From assembly GCA_030847615.1 (NCBI GenBank), contig JAUMIR010000001.1:34223501-34287500 (forward strand): a stretch of DNA of 64,000 nucleotides. Direction: 5' to 3'. The notes beneath the pieces are model-generated. The model searched no databases and had not been told where the DNA came from. It worked only from the letters and a program-made list of their open reading frames with translations. The DNA comes from Gambelia wislizenii (taxonomy: Eukaryota > Chordata > Lepidosauria > Squamata > Crotaphytidae). Below are positions 1 through 11,714 of this stretch, one piece after another. The first letter of the stretch is position 1. Each line of letters opens with the position of its first letter. The translations under genes and the position numbers were made by a program.

Positions 1-507
1 CGCTTCACTGAAAGGCTAGCCACATGCTACCCTGGGCTGTCTGCAACAACCCTTGTTACAAAAATGTGGCAGTACATATTGGCAGGGATGCTTTCACCCA
101 GAGACATGTGATGGGTGCTTCCCACAGACATGCACACGGTATGAGAAACTGGGGCAAATCTTTGACTGGGAAATATCTGAACGGAGTCACTTCACTGCCA
201 AGTCAATCAACCAGGGTCTCACTGCTAGTGTTGCCAGGTTTTCAAAACATCAATAAGGGACTGTCGCAATCCATGACACGCAGGATAGACAATCAAAAAG
301 TAACGCATTTGTGATGTACCTAAATACCAAATGAAGGAACTTATTTTGGTTAACTTTTAGTCTGGTGTTTCTCTGCAACATTAACATACTGTCCACAGGG
401 ATAAATCACATGATGCACACATTTCTGCCATTATGACGGGCCCATACCGCAAAATATGAAATTTGTTGGCATCTTGTTCAGACTGTATGAAAGGAAAGGC
501 TTTCCAG
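1..507. other. Non-coding stretch, nothing recognised
   Basis: No repeat family, RNA gene or credible exon was recognised. Short open frames exist on both strands but overlap one another in different frames, lack homology I recognise and look like chance. Probably old unique or heavily decayed repeat DNA. Confidence 0.4.
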
Positions 508-533
508 TCATCATCATCATCATCATCATCATC
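508..533. repeat. (TCA)n microsatellite
   Basis: About nine tandem TCA units. It sits inside a chance open frame where it gives a run of isoleucines. The flanks at 534-680 are not assigned. Confidence 0.9.
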
Positions 534-680
534 GGGACTCCTGCCAGTCCTCTAAGGAACAAGCTTTCCAGCCCTCAAATAAGGGCCATCCTTTATAAGG
601 GACACCAAGCAACCCTACTAACCACAGACGAGCATGTATAAAATACTGTTGTGTGTCCTATAGTCTTCCAAATGGAAAAC

Positions 681-717
681 TGTTGTTCTTGTTGTGTGCC
701 TTCAAGTCATTTCTGAT
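681..717 (-). repeat. Sauria-type SINE, 3' fragment
   Basis: Only the LINE-tail end of the SINE remains, recognised by GTTGTGTGCCTTCAAGTCAT read on the plus strand. The tRNA-like head is missing, so this is a truncated copy of the family seen complete at 31652-31873. Confidence 0.7.
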
Positions 718-1500
718 TAAAACCAGGACATGTGTGGCCAAGCAACATCAGCGTGTGGTCAAGATGGCAATTATTAATGAAGAAGAACACACAAGCTAGG
801 AGAGGCTGCAGAAATTTGCTTTTGCCTTAGCCTACTGGAAAGAGAGAGCTTCCACCCCTCCTCTTTTCTCCTCTCCTGCTGAAATAATGGAGCACAATCA
901 ATTTTTTCACTTTGAACTCAGTTTTCAGCAACTGATGTAAACTGAGGACAAAGGTGGAAGTGGGAGGCAGAGAGAGAAACCGGGACAGTTTGAGGGTAGC
1001 TGAATAAGTTGGAGGACAGAGGATTAATCTAGAGGACAGAGGATTAAATAGTTTTCAAGTTCAAACAAGACATTTAAATTCAATTAGGATGATTTAAAAC
1101 AATTTAAAACCATAATACATGTGCAGATTTAGATAAAATCAATTGGGCCCCAGAGGCTTTAATGAACAGTCACGTTTTGACTTGGCACCAGATTGATGCC
1201 AGTGCTATTGCCAATCAGGCCTTGCTGTAGGAACATTCCTGCTCAGAACTCCCCAACTGGTAGAAAGGGAGGAGGAAGCGATTTTCACTGGTTCTTCCAC
1301 CTTCATCAGGATGATCACACTCCTCTCCAGGGCCAATAGTGAGGGAACATATGATCCATGAAGTATAATGCCCTTAGTACGTTTGCTAGTTATTCATCAG
1401 ATCCACAAAGTGTAATGTTCTTAATACATTTGCTAGGTATAAATGTGCCCATGGACTGTTTTGTTGTTGTTTTGGCTATAACAGACTAATACAGGTAAGT
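718..1500. other. Non-coding stretch with a possible old LINE tail
   Basis: No gene seen. Around 1085-1140 there is an A-rich run with repeated AATTTAAAAC-like motifs followed by a GGGCCCAGAGGC-like box, resembling the 3' UTR of the probable L2 copies elsewhere in the window. It is too degraded to assign firmly. Confidence 0.35.
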
Positions 1501-1705
1501 AAAGTATGTGCCTTGAAGTTGCCTGTCAACTTATGGTGATCCCATGCATCTCACAGAGTTTTCTTAGGGAATACTCAGAGGTAGATTGCCATTGCCTTCC
1601 TCTGAATATAACCTATAGCAACCTGGTATTCCCTGAAGGTCGTCCTTCCAAGTACTAACAAGGCTTGACCCTCCTTAGTTTCTGCGGTATCTGCATTATT
1701 TTTGG
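1501..1705 (-). repeat. 5S-rRNA-derived SINE (5S-Sauria-type)
   Basis: Read on the minus strand, about 1609-1695 matches the second half of vertebrate 5S rRNA: an AAGC-AGGGTC-like box, GTTAGTACTTGGA, then GGGAATACC-GGTGCT-TAGG in degenerate form. It then runs into the usual SINE body (GAGGAAGGCAATGGCAATC) and tail (TGACAGGCAACTTCAAGGCACA). A 5S head joined to the Sauria SINE body and BovB-like tail fits the 5S-Sauria SINE architecture described in lizards. The first part of the 5S head, up to about nucleotide 45, is absent or unrecognisable, so the copy is 5'-truncated. Its polymerase III internal promoter would lie in the 5S part and is probably dead. Confidence 0.75.
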
Positions 1706-2675
1706 AGAACCTCAGACCCTGGGCCAAACGTAGCCCTCCTGAGGTCCCAGTGTGGTCCTGTAGGCTTCCCCAGATGGCCATGTCCTTTTCCCTCTGACAC
1801 CGTCATTTGGTGGTACCCAGATTTTATATTCTAAAATGGTTGAAATACATGGGCCAGACATGACCATCAAACAAACCAGGGGGATCTGGTACAGTGTAAT
1901 TTCTTGAACTTCTCCTCCTTTTGCAGTCTTCATGAGGAATAAAAAGAAAGTACTGGAAATCAAAGTCATCAAATCAAAGCCTATAAATATAAAGTAAGAA
2001 TCCTTCTACAAGAAGAAAGCGGACAGTGTAATCTTTCTCTCCTAAATCCTCTATAGTTCTGATATCAAGTGTGTTAATGTCATGTGATCTTTCCAATTTG
2101 ATTAAACTTGAAATGAACTTGATTGAATTTGAAAATCTGATTGAATTTGAACTTGAGACTTGAATATTGAAATGTCTCTTGTAAGGCTTAGCTACTGGCA
2201 GTAAGAACTCAAGCTAAAATATGCTGGTATTTTTAGTCCACCCTTTTGACTTTCGCCCTGCCCATCACTAGGACACTGGCCTTGAGAGCTTCTCTGAAAT
2301 CGAATATTCAGTCCTGCAGACTAAAAGCGATTCCCCACCCCTGCTCTAAACGTTGTTTTATCTCTAAGGAGATTGATTCTTTCCATATAGTGGTTATAGT
2401 GTTTGATTCAGATTTCTGCAAGCTCAGATGATATGGTCAGCAGCTTTGTCTAAGGTCATGAGTTGACTTCATGGCCAATTGAGGACTCTAATCCAATTTT
2501 AGCCACTACAACACATTGTCTGGCATCCTGTTAGTGGCATACACAAGTAGAAATTAATCTTATGCCTGAATATGTCTGTTTTTGATCACTGCAGAGGTTG
2601 GTATTCCGGACCTCCCTCTTGCAGTGACCAAAGCCCCCATCCTCAGACCTACGGTAGAACAGCTGAAGGCTCCCC
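1706..2675. other. Non-coding stretch, nothing recognised
   Basis: No gene or assignable repeat. Around 2095-2165 the phrase TTGAATTTGAA recurs in a short low-complexity block. Confidence 0.4.
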
Positions 2676-2840
2676 TCCATGACTGCCTCGTAGTGTGGTG
2701 GAGTCTCCTTCTTCAGAGGTTTTTAAACAGAGGCTGGATGGCCGTCTGCCTGGAATAATTTGATTGTGCATTCCTGCATGGTAGGGGGTCGGACTAGATG
2801 GCCCTTGAGGTCTCTTCCAGCTCTATGATTCTATGATGAT
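2676..2840 (+). repeat. CR1 LINE, 3'-terminal fragment
   Basis: Contains the CR1 3' signature in order: a GTGTGGTGGAGTCTCCTTC box, AGAGGCTGGATGGCC, GGACTAGATGGCCCTTG, and the terminal CTCTATGATTCTATGATGA. Severely 5'-truncated, as is usual for CR1. No coding capacity remains beyond the last residues of the RT-domain ORF. Confidence 0.85.
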
Positions 2841-4409
2841 TTATATAAGCTCCTGAGACCTCCAGAGACTCCCCAGTGGATCTCAGCAGATGATATAATT
2901 ACTCCATGTCTGGTTACAGGACATAGCCAGATGATTCTGCTACCACCACCACCCCACTTTCAACCAGGCATGAAATGGCCATTGTGGGGAGCTTCAGGGG
3001 CTGTACAATAGGCCCAGGGTGGTAAATGGCTCAGCATAGTGTGAACCATGAGGGAGAGTGGCCATTGGCTGTCACTGCCTGCCCATAACTGTTGCATTAA
3101 TTTAGATACAGAGGATCTTGTCACTTTGAACAGTAGGCATATGCATGTATTGCATATGCCAGGGTGAGAATCATGTGGCCCTCCAGGTATTGCTGGACTG
3201 CAACTCCCAGCATTCCTCACCATTTGGCTGTGCTGTCTAGGGCTCTAGGACCTCCACTTTAACAATATCTGAAAGGCCACACAATTCCCACTTCTAGCAT
3301 ATACCTTGTATTTTTGTATGCAGTGGTACATCACCAAAACAATGGGACTTCTGCTGTCTAAATTGCATTCTCAGCATTTCTTTGAAAACATATGCAATGA
3401 ATGAGGTCAGAAGCCATATGGCACAGAGAATATCAGTCTCCATGTTAGCATCACCTTCAGAAAGGTAGTTAAGTGTTGCCAAATTGTATACTCCCCCAAC
3501 AGTCAAGAGCAGGACAACACTGAACTGGGAATGGGGGACAAATATGGTCAACGTTTGCATCTGACAGATTTCATGGGACTGAGAGCTTGTCTAAACGGGA
3601 AGAAATAATGCACATACCTGCACATTATAGGCAATTTGCAGCAGCATTCTTTTGTCTCCATGGCATTTTGGCAAACATGACAGTATACGAAGCTCTCATC
3701 TGCAATGTTCACATGGCCGCAAATCAAGATGTTGACCGTGTCATTGTTTTGTGCAAGGGGAGTGAGAAAGGCGAAAGGGACCCAGCAACGCCCAGAGACA
3801 ATGAGGAGGGCAGCCTCTGCAAGGAAGAGGAGAGCCGCCTGCCCTTGACCCGTTCCAGTGGCGGCAGCCTCTGATTCCAGCTACAAAGGGATGGTAGGAG
3901 CCCCCTGGCCAGCCACTGGGAAAAGGAAGAGGAAGGCAGTTCTTTGCAGTTTCATGTCACCTTCTGCTGGAGCAGCGAAGAATCATAGTTGTGCAATGTA
4001 AGGGCCTTCTAACAATCAGCTGAGCATAAGGGAATTGTCAGAGAGAAGACAGAATTACTTCCTTACCACACTGGATCCCCTAAGAGGATAAATCAGCTGC
4101 AATTGTGTGGGATCTTGAATGATCTGCCTCGTCTTTCTTCAAGAAGTTGGGTGCCAAATGCCAACCACTTAGAGTTGTTCATGGGGAGTAAGTGTAATTT
4201 TTAGTCCTTCCTAGGAATGGAGTTCAACTGATTACCTGAACCAGACAGCACAGGGAGAACAGTGTTATGCAAATCTGAGCCTGAATTCACTTGGTTAATT
4301 CCAATTACAACAGAGCCATCAAATTGATTGTTGAATGTTGAGTTAGCATGTAGGCAAATCCTTTTTATTTACTGAGTCTACTCTATTTGGGATTAACAGC
4401 AGGGGCATT
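2841..4409. other. Non-coding stretch with one short palindromic repeat half
   Basis: About 3168-3222 holds a CCCTCCAGGTATTGCTGGAC-AACTCCCAG motif, half of the short palindromic repeat seen complete at 20944-21064. The rest was not recognised. No exon-like open frame with plausible composition was found. Confidence 0.45.
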
Positions 4410-4449
4410 TATGTATGTATGTATGTATGTACGTATGTATGTATGTATT
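4410..4449. repeat. (GTAT)n microsatellite
   Basis: About ten GTAT units with one C interruption. It directly abuts the 3' end of a minus-strand LINE tail (TTCTCCCAATATAGGGACTC), so it probably grew from the LINE's short-repeat tail. Confidence 0.85.
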
Positions 4450-5050
4450 TCCGGCCATTCTCCCAATATAGGGACTCAAGGTGGCTTTATTTTTATTATT
4501 TACTATTTTTTACTATTTACTGTTATTATTTACTATTTACTAATATTGTTGTTGTTGTTTTATATTCTGCCTTTTCTCCAGTTTGGGGCTCAAGGCAGCT
4601 TACAACAGATCAACAAAAATAGTTTAAAATTCACAAAAGACAAAAGTTGAAAAGTGATTAAACTGTCCAAAAAATTAAAACCAGTTAAAAACATAAACCA
4701 TTTTTTTTATTAAAAAAAAAACACAGCAAAGATAACAAATACAAAAATCCAGCACATTGTTTAGGTAACACGGGCCTCATACAATCAGTCCTCAAAGACC
4801 TGTCGAAACAGAAAGGTCTTTGCCTGTCTATAGAAAGAGAATAGAGAGAGTGCCAGTCTAACCTCTCTGGGAAGGCAGTTCTAGAGCCCAGAGCAGCCAC
4901 TGAGAAGGTCCTCTCCTGGGTTCCTACCAGATGTATCTGTGGGGGTGGTGAAACAGAGAAAAAGGCCGTCCTAGCATATCTCAAAACACAGGCAGATTTG
5001 CAAAGGAGAATCCAGTCCTTCAAATAACCTGGGATTTAGGCCCTGTTTTT
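4450..5050 (-). repeat. Probable L2-type LINE 3' UTR (one or two copies)
   Basis: Read on the minus strand it contains the box GAACTGCCTTCCCAGAGAGG, then AGACCTTTCTGTTTCGACAGG, an A/T-rich spacer and the terminal GCCTTGAGCCCCAAACTGGAG. That order is typical of L2-like LINE 3' UTRs in reptiles. A second tail with the same ending (CCTTGAGTCCCTATATTGGG) at 4450-4490 lies next to the GTAT array, so two staggered copies are likely. Neither contains reverse transcriptase sequence. L2 assignment is from memory and could be a related clade. Confidence 0.55.
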
Positions 5051-5117
5051 TCAATAGATGGATTCTACCAAATTTACCCAAGGGCTCTTAAATACAGCTT
5101 TCAGAGTGAGAAGTGTC

Positions 5118-5678
5118 TGAGGACTTTATCAGACCACCCCATGTAAATGTTCTTTTGCCAGCATAAATTGTGGTGTTTTTATGCCAGCAAAAGACACCCC
5201 CGCCCCCGTACCACACTTACCTTGAGCAGAGTCCATGAGGCTTCCCTGGAAGTAACAGAGCACAAACGTTTACTTCCGGGGTTGAAATCTCTCCAATTCT
5301 TGAGAAAAGACGCTAGCGTGGGAATTTTTTTAAAAAAGAGAAATAAAGACAGAAAAAGTTAACACAAGCACAAAAACACACTGTTAAAGTCCCAAGTAAA
5401 TGGGGGGGGGGTTTCATAAAAAGAGCATCCCCTACTTGGCTGTCATCATCACACCCAAAAGTGCTTGCCCATTGACACTGCATTCACATGCATACAATGG
5501 CGTGTGGATTCAAATACTGACAATGCCGGCAACAAATTGCCATGGGAGATCGATAAAATAGGACAGCTTTTTTACTTTACATGATCGCAAAAGGGCAATG
5601 TCATCTGGAATGTACGCCTTTTCACAATCATTAGGCATCCTTAAGACGCTGTATTTGCCTGGTCTGATAAAGTCCTGA
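5118..5678. mobile_element. Non-autonomous TIR element, PIF/Harbinger-like
   Basis: The element proper is 5121-5675 (555 bp). The left terminus GGACTTTATCAGACCA is matched by TGGTCTGATAAAGTCC on the right, a perfect 16-bp terminal inverted repeat. Both sides are flanked by TGA (5118-5120, 5676-5678), a 3-bp target duplication. A 3-bp duplication and GGNCTTT-like termini fit PIF/Harbinger MITEs, although the family usually duplicates TWA. No transposase frame is present. It shares its terminal sequence with 14840-15172 and, more distantly, 8336-8941. Confidence 0.65.
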
Positions 5679-5875
5679 GTGACTGTAGCAACTTTTGGGT
5701 TTGATAGCTGCTACAGCCATCCACAGAGACGTCCTCTTCCAGTAAGTACTACTTGCTCATACCTTCACATTCTATTCCATGCCCTATAAAACCACATAAG
5801 CTACACAGACTAATTTCACACATGTATTTTCCATGATAAACAATCATGCCATCCCTAACAGTTGACAACAGTTTT

Positions 5876-6092
5876 TATTATTATTGTTGTGTGCCTTCAA
5901 ATCATTCCCAACTTATGGCAACCCTAAGGCAGGCCTATCACAACCCTACTAACCACAGGGTTTTGTGAGGCTGAGAGTGTGTGACTTGCCCAAAGTCACC
6001 CAGTGGGTTTTCACAGCTGAGCAGGGATTAGAACCCTGATCTCCACAGTTATAGTCCAACACTCAAGGTACCATGCATGCTACATGCTACTG
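5876..6092 (-). repeat. Sauria-type SINE, near full length
   Basis: On the plus strand it reads tail first (ATTGTTGTGTGCCTTCAAATC), then the body (CTTGCCCAAAGTCACCCAGTG), then the complement of a degraded tRNA-like B box (GGATTAGAACC) and A-box side. The arrangement matches a BovB-mobilised tRNA SINE. A central part of the body (the TTCCTCTGAGG region) is partly deleted. Confidence 0.85.
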
Positions 6093-8332
6093 GAAGGCTG
6101 ACTAGAAATGTTTTGCTGCCTGAGACAAAGGACAAGTTTGCTCTATTGTTCTAGACTGAACTGTTTTACTTTTTTGTCTTTTAATGGTATTTTTTCTTTT
6201 TGTTTATAGTTTTGCGTATAGTTTGCGTAAATAATTTTAATATTGTAAATAGTTTAATCCCATTTTAATGTTCACTTTTTGTATGTTTTCTGCTACATTT
6301 TGTTTTTAAATTTTAATCTACCTTGAGTGTCCATTTTGGGAGAAAGGTGGGAAATACTACCAGTAATACTAATATTAATAATACCACCATCTCCTCATTC
6401 CATATACAAAAGCCAAATGGGTTGGCAGTTGAATTTTATTTCAACATTGAAAATAGGATTAGCATTTTCCATCACAACCAATTACAGGAAGCAAGCTTAA
6501 AAGACACAGAGCAGGCCATATGGCACCCACTGCTCTGTCATCTACAACAGGAGAAAGGCTGGGGGGCTTAGCTTGAAAGAGTGGGAAATTTCTGAACGTT
6601 GCTTTACTGTGCCTAATAATAAGACTAGCCTTGCTGATTGGCTCTGAGTCTGTCTACCCTCTTTCAACAGATGCTGGTAACCTCTCGAACCACATCTGTG
6701 GCAGGAATTGGGATCATAACTCTGCTCCATAAAGAGAGTGGATAGGCACCCATCTTTATATAGAGCAGTCCTCTTTTTCAAGGACAATCCTCTGTAGGAA
6801 AGTGCCCTCTGTTTGAAGGACTCCCTTGTCCAAGTCTGGTTTAAAGAAAAATAATCATCAGAAGAGCAAGGAGTGGCCATACAAGTCAGCTGGCTACAGT
6901 CTTTCCCATTATGAGGAGATGCATTGGATCAACATCACACTCTGATGTTGCACACTTCCCAGTTTTCATCTGTGAAAAGTTGGAGGGTATGATACACATA
7001 GATCTGGATCCAGTTCTCGGGTGTTTATTTTTTCCTAAAGTTGTACATCTCCCCCTTCTTGAATTGTTCTGTTCTAAAATCCTTCTTATTATTTTTATTC
7101 TTCATCTCCCCTCTCCCCATGCTTTCCCTTCCTCATTGTATTTTAAATGTGTCCTTGCATTGCATTTTCCAAATGACCATTTTCCTGAATCTAAAATCAG
7201 AAGAAAAGCTCCTGGTGTGGAAATGTAGAGGGAATGGTCAACTCATGGTGACTTTGCCAAACAAAAAGCTCTGTGTCAGTATAACTTTTTTGCTGCAGTA
7301 CAAAACAAGGCTTCTGGTCGTGCAACCTCAAATGGCTTTTGCCTTCTTTGCAACAGTGACACAGTGCTGATTCAGTGCTGACTCTGCTAAGAAATTTGAA
7401 AGGTATTCTATAAATACCTCCAAGAGAAGGAAATTTCTGGTAACAGAGTTCTCATCCATTCTCATGGAGACTGTTGTATACTGTAATACCATGTGCATAA
7501 AAATGCTAAAATTGAAACACTGAATTCTTTTTATTTTGTAGGTTACCGGGGGTGGGTGGGTTTTGCACATTTATACAAAACATAGGAAAGTTGTTTAGAA
7601 GGTTCACTACTGCTCCCAGAATGCCACAGCCAACATACTAGATTCTGAGCATTGCAGTCCAAAACAGTAAATTCCTCAAACTTTGATGATCTCTTGGTGG
7701 TTTGGACAGAAAACTTTAAGGACAAGTTGACAGATCTAAAGGGAATTTGGAACCTGGGCTCTTATAGCACCAAGAAGAATGTAATTCCCTTTTTATGACA
7801 AAAGAGGCCAACTTCACTCCCTCAAAATCTACCAACAGCTTTAGCTGAGAAATCACAATTGTTTGGAAGAGCATGCCTGCAAATTTTCCCCCAGTCCCCA
7901 GATTCATAGCATTCTAGAGAGTGGGAAATTGAAAACTGTACATATCTAGCACTCTTATATTTGCTGTGTTCACGTTCCCTTTTCTTTGGATGACTAAATG
8001 GTATTTTTAAATGCTGTGCTGAAGTTTTAAATTACTACAATGCTAGAAATGTGAAGGGGGGGCAGAATTATTATTTGGGGAGGCATACTGACCTTTTTTA
8101 TTATTATTATCAGGGCTTTTTTAGATTTATCTTGTTTTAGTCCTGTTGTAGGCTCCCATCAGGAGAATGGTGGGATAAACATAAAAATAAAATGTTCATA
8201 TTCCTATAATATAAATTTCCTGACAGTCTCAAGCTTAAGATATTATTACGGGGAATATTGAAACTGATCTGCCTCCTAGAAAATACTGTTATTTACAACT
8301 TTGGTAACCTAGGGGAGCAAAATGGCAGACTC
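6093..8332. other. Non-coding stretch with two LINE tails
   Basis: About 6280-6390 ends in TTTTGGGAGAAAGGTGGGAA plus a degenerate AAT-rich tail, a plus-strand LINE 3' end. About 8100-8190 has a similar end (GGAGAATGGTGGGATAAACA followed by TAAAAATAAAA). The sequence between was not recognised. Open frames there have no motif I know and no splice context worth proposing. Confidence 0.45.
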
Positions 8333-8944
8333 TAAGGAGATTATCAGATGCGTTTAAAATGGCATTACAGGAACACCAGGAGATCGTAAAAGGGCTCCCT
8401 TAGCAGATGACATCAGCCATCCCTTATTGTTATGTACCCATTCTGCTCCCGTTCCACCAGCAGCGCTTTTTATTGATGGGAGGGAGAAGCCATCAATAGA
8501 TCCTCCCATTCCATTTCTGTCATGGATTTCCATGTGTGCAACAAGGTGCCCCGTTTCACTGGCGAGATCCCAGCATCAATGGGAGTTCCTTGCCAGAGCA
8601 TTTCCAGGTGAGATCAGGACATTCAGGTAAGTGACACACTTTTTATGTCCCTCCCCAGGTTACTTTAACATTTTAAAGTGTGTTTTTGTGCTTGCTCCCC
8701 CTTTTTTTGTGGTTATTTTTATTTTTATTTTTGAATTTCCTGCGCACATGTCTTCTCGTGAGAATCCGTGGGATTTTGATCCAGGAAGTGAAGAGCTCCG
8801 TTCACTCCTGGGCTGCTGGAACGACATTAGAGAAGGTTAGTGCGGTGGGGAGGGTGATGGTGGTGGGTCAGAGACAGGACAGGGGTGGGAGTGGAGATTG
8901 TGGGACAGGAACATTTTTTTCATTACTTTCTGATAATCTCCTAA
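8333..8944. mobile_element. Non-autonomous TIR element, PIF/Harbinger-like
   Basis: The element proper is 8336-8941 (606 bp). The left end GGAGATTATCAGA and right end TCTGATAATCTCC are perfect complements over 13 bp. Both sides carry TAA (8333-8335, 8942-8944), the 3-bp duplication expected for PIF/Harbinger. The interior includes T-rich and G-rich runs and chance open frames only. The termini resemble those of 5121-5675 and 14840-15172 (shared pattern GGANWTTWTCAGA). Confidence 0.65.
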
Positions 8945-8956
8945 GGCACCCTAGTT

Positions 8957-9662
8957 AGAGACCTGGCTGAATGAGACTATGTGCGAAAGGGATCTAGGAG
9001 TCCTAGTAGACCACAAGTTGAACATGAGCCAACAGTGTGATGCGGCAGCTAAAAAGGCCAATGCAATTTTGGGCTGTATCAATAGAAGTATAGTGTCTAG
9101 ATCAAGGGAAGTAATAGTGCCACTCTATTCTGCCTTGGTCAGACCTCACTTAGAATACTGTGTCCAGTTCTGGGCACCACAATTCAGAAAGGATATTGAC
9201 AAATTGGAGCGTGTCCAGAGAAGGGCAACTAAAATGGTGAAAGGTCTGGAAACAATGCCTTATGAGGAGAGACTTAGGGAGCTGGGTATGTTTAGCCTGG
9301 AAAAAAGACGGTTTAGAGGCGATATGATAGCCCTGTTTAAGTATTTGAAGGGATGTCACGCTGAGGATGGAGCAGGCTTGTTTTCTGCTGCTCCAGAGAC
9401 TGGAACACGGAGCAATGGGTGCAAGCTCCAGGAACAGAGATTCCACCTCAACATGAGGAGGAACTTTTTGACAGTAAGAGCTGTTCGGCAGTGGAACACA
9501 CTCCCTCGGAGCGTGGTGGGGTCTCCTTCCTTGGAGGTCTTTAAACAGAGGCTGGATGGCCATCTGTCGGGGATGCTTTGATTGTGATTTCCTGTGTGGC
9601 AGGGGGTTGGACTGGATGGCCCTCGTGGTCTCTTCCAACTCTGCAATTCTATGATTCTATGA
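8957..9662 (+). mobile_element. CR1 LINE, 5'-truncated copy
   Basis: The sequence runs from the end of the reverse transcriptase ORF to the typical CR1 terminus (GGTCTCTTCCAACTCTGCAA, then ATTCTATGATTCTATGA). Truncation at the 5' side is typical of target-primed reverse transcription. It lies only about 15 bp from the TIR element ending at 8941. This is the best preserved CR1 coding remnant in the window outside the 46-52 kb block. Confidence 0.9.
8979..9581 (+). pseudogene. CR1 ORF2 C-terminal remnant (RT thumb/C-terminal region)
   Basis: An open frame of 200 codons. Recognisable CR1 ORF2 blocks in order: [18 protein letters not shown] (residues 2-19), the [20 protein letters not shown] segment (about 42-61), [36 protein letters not shown], and the terminal [15 protein letters not shown]. 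In family members these lie after the catalytic FADD motif, which is absent here because of 5' truncation, so no active enzyme is encoded. The methionine start is an accident of where the copy was cut. The intact frame suggests a comparatively recent insertion. Confidence 0.9.
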
Positions 9663-10694
9663 AACAAATTGACAAACAAAGTGAAGAACCTTCAGTTCCT
9701 CTACAAAGAGATTGAGGTATGGGAACCACACCTGTTTTACACACTTTAAAAGTACTGCAAGGAGTAACAGTGACATTATTGTACTGATAACTAGTAGCCA
9801 ATAATGACTTCTAGGGACTTTCAAAGGTTACTTTCAACAGCACTTTGATAGGAATTTTTCAAGTTTTATTGCCATTATCTTAGCAATCCTAATACTTTCT
9901 TATCTCAAAAAGTAGCAGAAAAAAAACAATAGAAATCTAAACAAACAGCTCAATAAGTAAAAAAAAGAGAGAAGTTACTTTTTCCAGTATTTCAATAAAT
10001 AACAGGAAGGTTGCTATGAGTGTACTTCATTGCAGTTTGTAGCTTGATGTAATGAATTACTGCTTGTAATGAGTACTGTGAACAGGCTACTTTTCAAACA
10101 CTGTGGCACGAATAACTTTATTTCATAAAATAATCTTCCATGCTGTGTTACAGTACCTCACCACTCCTGAATGCTTATTCCTCATCTTCTCTTTCAAAGG
10201 GCTATGCACCTGTGTCCAGAGTATGATTGTTCCTTCATGATAACACTGTGATAACTGGACAACAAAATGCTCACCAGAGCCCTTGCATGTTTTCACCCAA
10301 TCAGTTGCCATGTACTGTACATATAAGTGCCGTTCCATCCAATAATATGATATTTTTCTTAAAATATGGAGGTGTGTATGGGGTGTGTGTGTGGGAGGGA
10401 GCTATTGGACACCTGCTGGTTGACAGATAGTTTTCACCAGTTCCTCTACAACTGGAGTGGACAACTCACACTTTATGGCCACATACACTCCTCAGCCCCT
10501 CTCTGTGTAGCCTGCAGAAGCAATGGCCAGTAGGGGAAAGACTGGTGTAGTAGCACTATTCTTAACAATGCTAGGACAGCAATTCCAATCAGGTTTCTAA
10601 GGGAACAAAGTGGTTAACTTCCTCTACCCTTTAGTGACTCTGAGGTAGTGGGAAAGATGTTCCATACTTGCTAATGTAAATGGGAAAACAGTGG
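9663..10694. other. Non-coding stretch, nothing recognised
   Basis: A/T-rich DNA with a short GTGTGTG run near 10375-10395. No gene or assignable repeat seen. Confidence 0.4.
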
Positions 10695-10752
10695 TCATAG
10701 AATCATAAAGTTGGAAGAGACCTCAAGGGCCATCCAGTCCAACCCCCTGTAA
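10695..10752 (-). repeat. CR1 3'-end fragment
   Basis: Begins with TCATAGAATCATAAAGTTGG and continues GAAGAGACCTCAAGGGCCAT, the complement of the CR1 terminus. It stops at CCAACCCCCTGTAAGC, so only the last 58 bp remain. Confidence 0.8.
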
Positions 10753-11714
10753 GCACAAGCTTGCACCCCACTTCCAAGGCACCCCACTCCTGGAATGTTA
10801 GCATTGCCCTGCACCCCATTTTTACAGGCCTCAGAAACTGGCCAAGTTTGGTTCATTCTTGTGGCCTTTTACAAGGGTAAAAAGACAGGATGGTCTCAGA
10901 AGGTCATTTGAGTGCCCTGTCTTACCCCAAGGCGGCCTGGGGCTATAAGGCCAAAAGAAGACACATTCCACATAAATGGGAAGATAATGGATATAGAGAA
11001 ACCCTTTTGTATTTGCTGATTGTGAAATTTCCTCTCCTCAGCTCCCAAGCTTAAAAAAGGTGCTCAAAGCTGTTAAAATCCAATCACTGGACACTAAGAA
11101 ACACATTTAGCATCTTTCTCACCTTTTTTCAAGATCAGGAAACTCATTGTGCAATCCATGAAGGCTCATAGAATTCATTGTTTCAACCCATGAAGCAACC
11201 AATTCCCTCAGGTGTATTTGGAGATATAAATATCACCCGCAAAATATGCCTCATTTGTGCACAGTCAGTAATAGGAGGAAACTCTGTTACTCTGTGTTAA
11301 CCAACCCAGTGCACAGTTCCATCTCTAGGGGACCCCATGTCCCTCTGTGTGGCCACCCAGCTTCATCCATCCACTCTGCCAGACTGACTACAGGCCAGGT
11401 TGTATCACCCCAGCAAAACCCTCTTACAACCCTCTATCCCAAGCTTTCCTCCCATTTCTTTCTATAAGCCTTGTGTGAATGCTTTTTCTGGGTGAATGTG
11501 TGTGTGTTTGGTGTTATTTTTGAACTCCTTAATAAAAACCATACTTAATTTTAAATGTGTATGTATTCCATCCAGATTATTACCGGTAGACATAGGTTTG
11601 CAGATTCCGTTGTTACCCCCTTTCGCATAGCTAAAGTCGAGTTGCTGCTAATTTCCCTAACATATTAGAAACTTGATATTTTCTTGGAGTTTTCCAAGGA
11701 GCATTTTGGGTAAC
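10753..11714. other. Non-coding stretch, nothing recognised
   Basis: No recognisable exon or repeat. A short alternating GTGTGTG run lies near 11500, and an AATAAAA sequence at about 11530 is unremarkable in context. Confidence 0.4.

Noticed and set aside
24..314. Open frame of 96 codons at the left edge
   Set aside because: A second frame overlaps it with equal quality; no motif, signal or known family; a chance frame in non-coding DNA.
1609..1695. Functional 5S rRNA gene
   Set aside because: Only the second half of 5S is present, mutated, and fused to a SINE body.
9150..9638. Minus-strand open frame of 162 codons
   Set aside because: It is antisense to the CR1 ORF2 remnant at 8979-9581, which matches known CR1 protein blocks.
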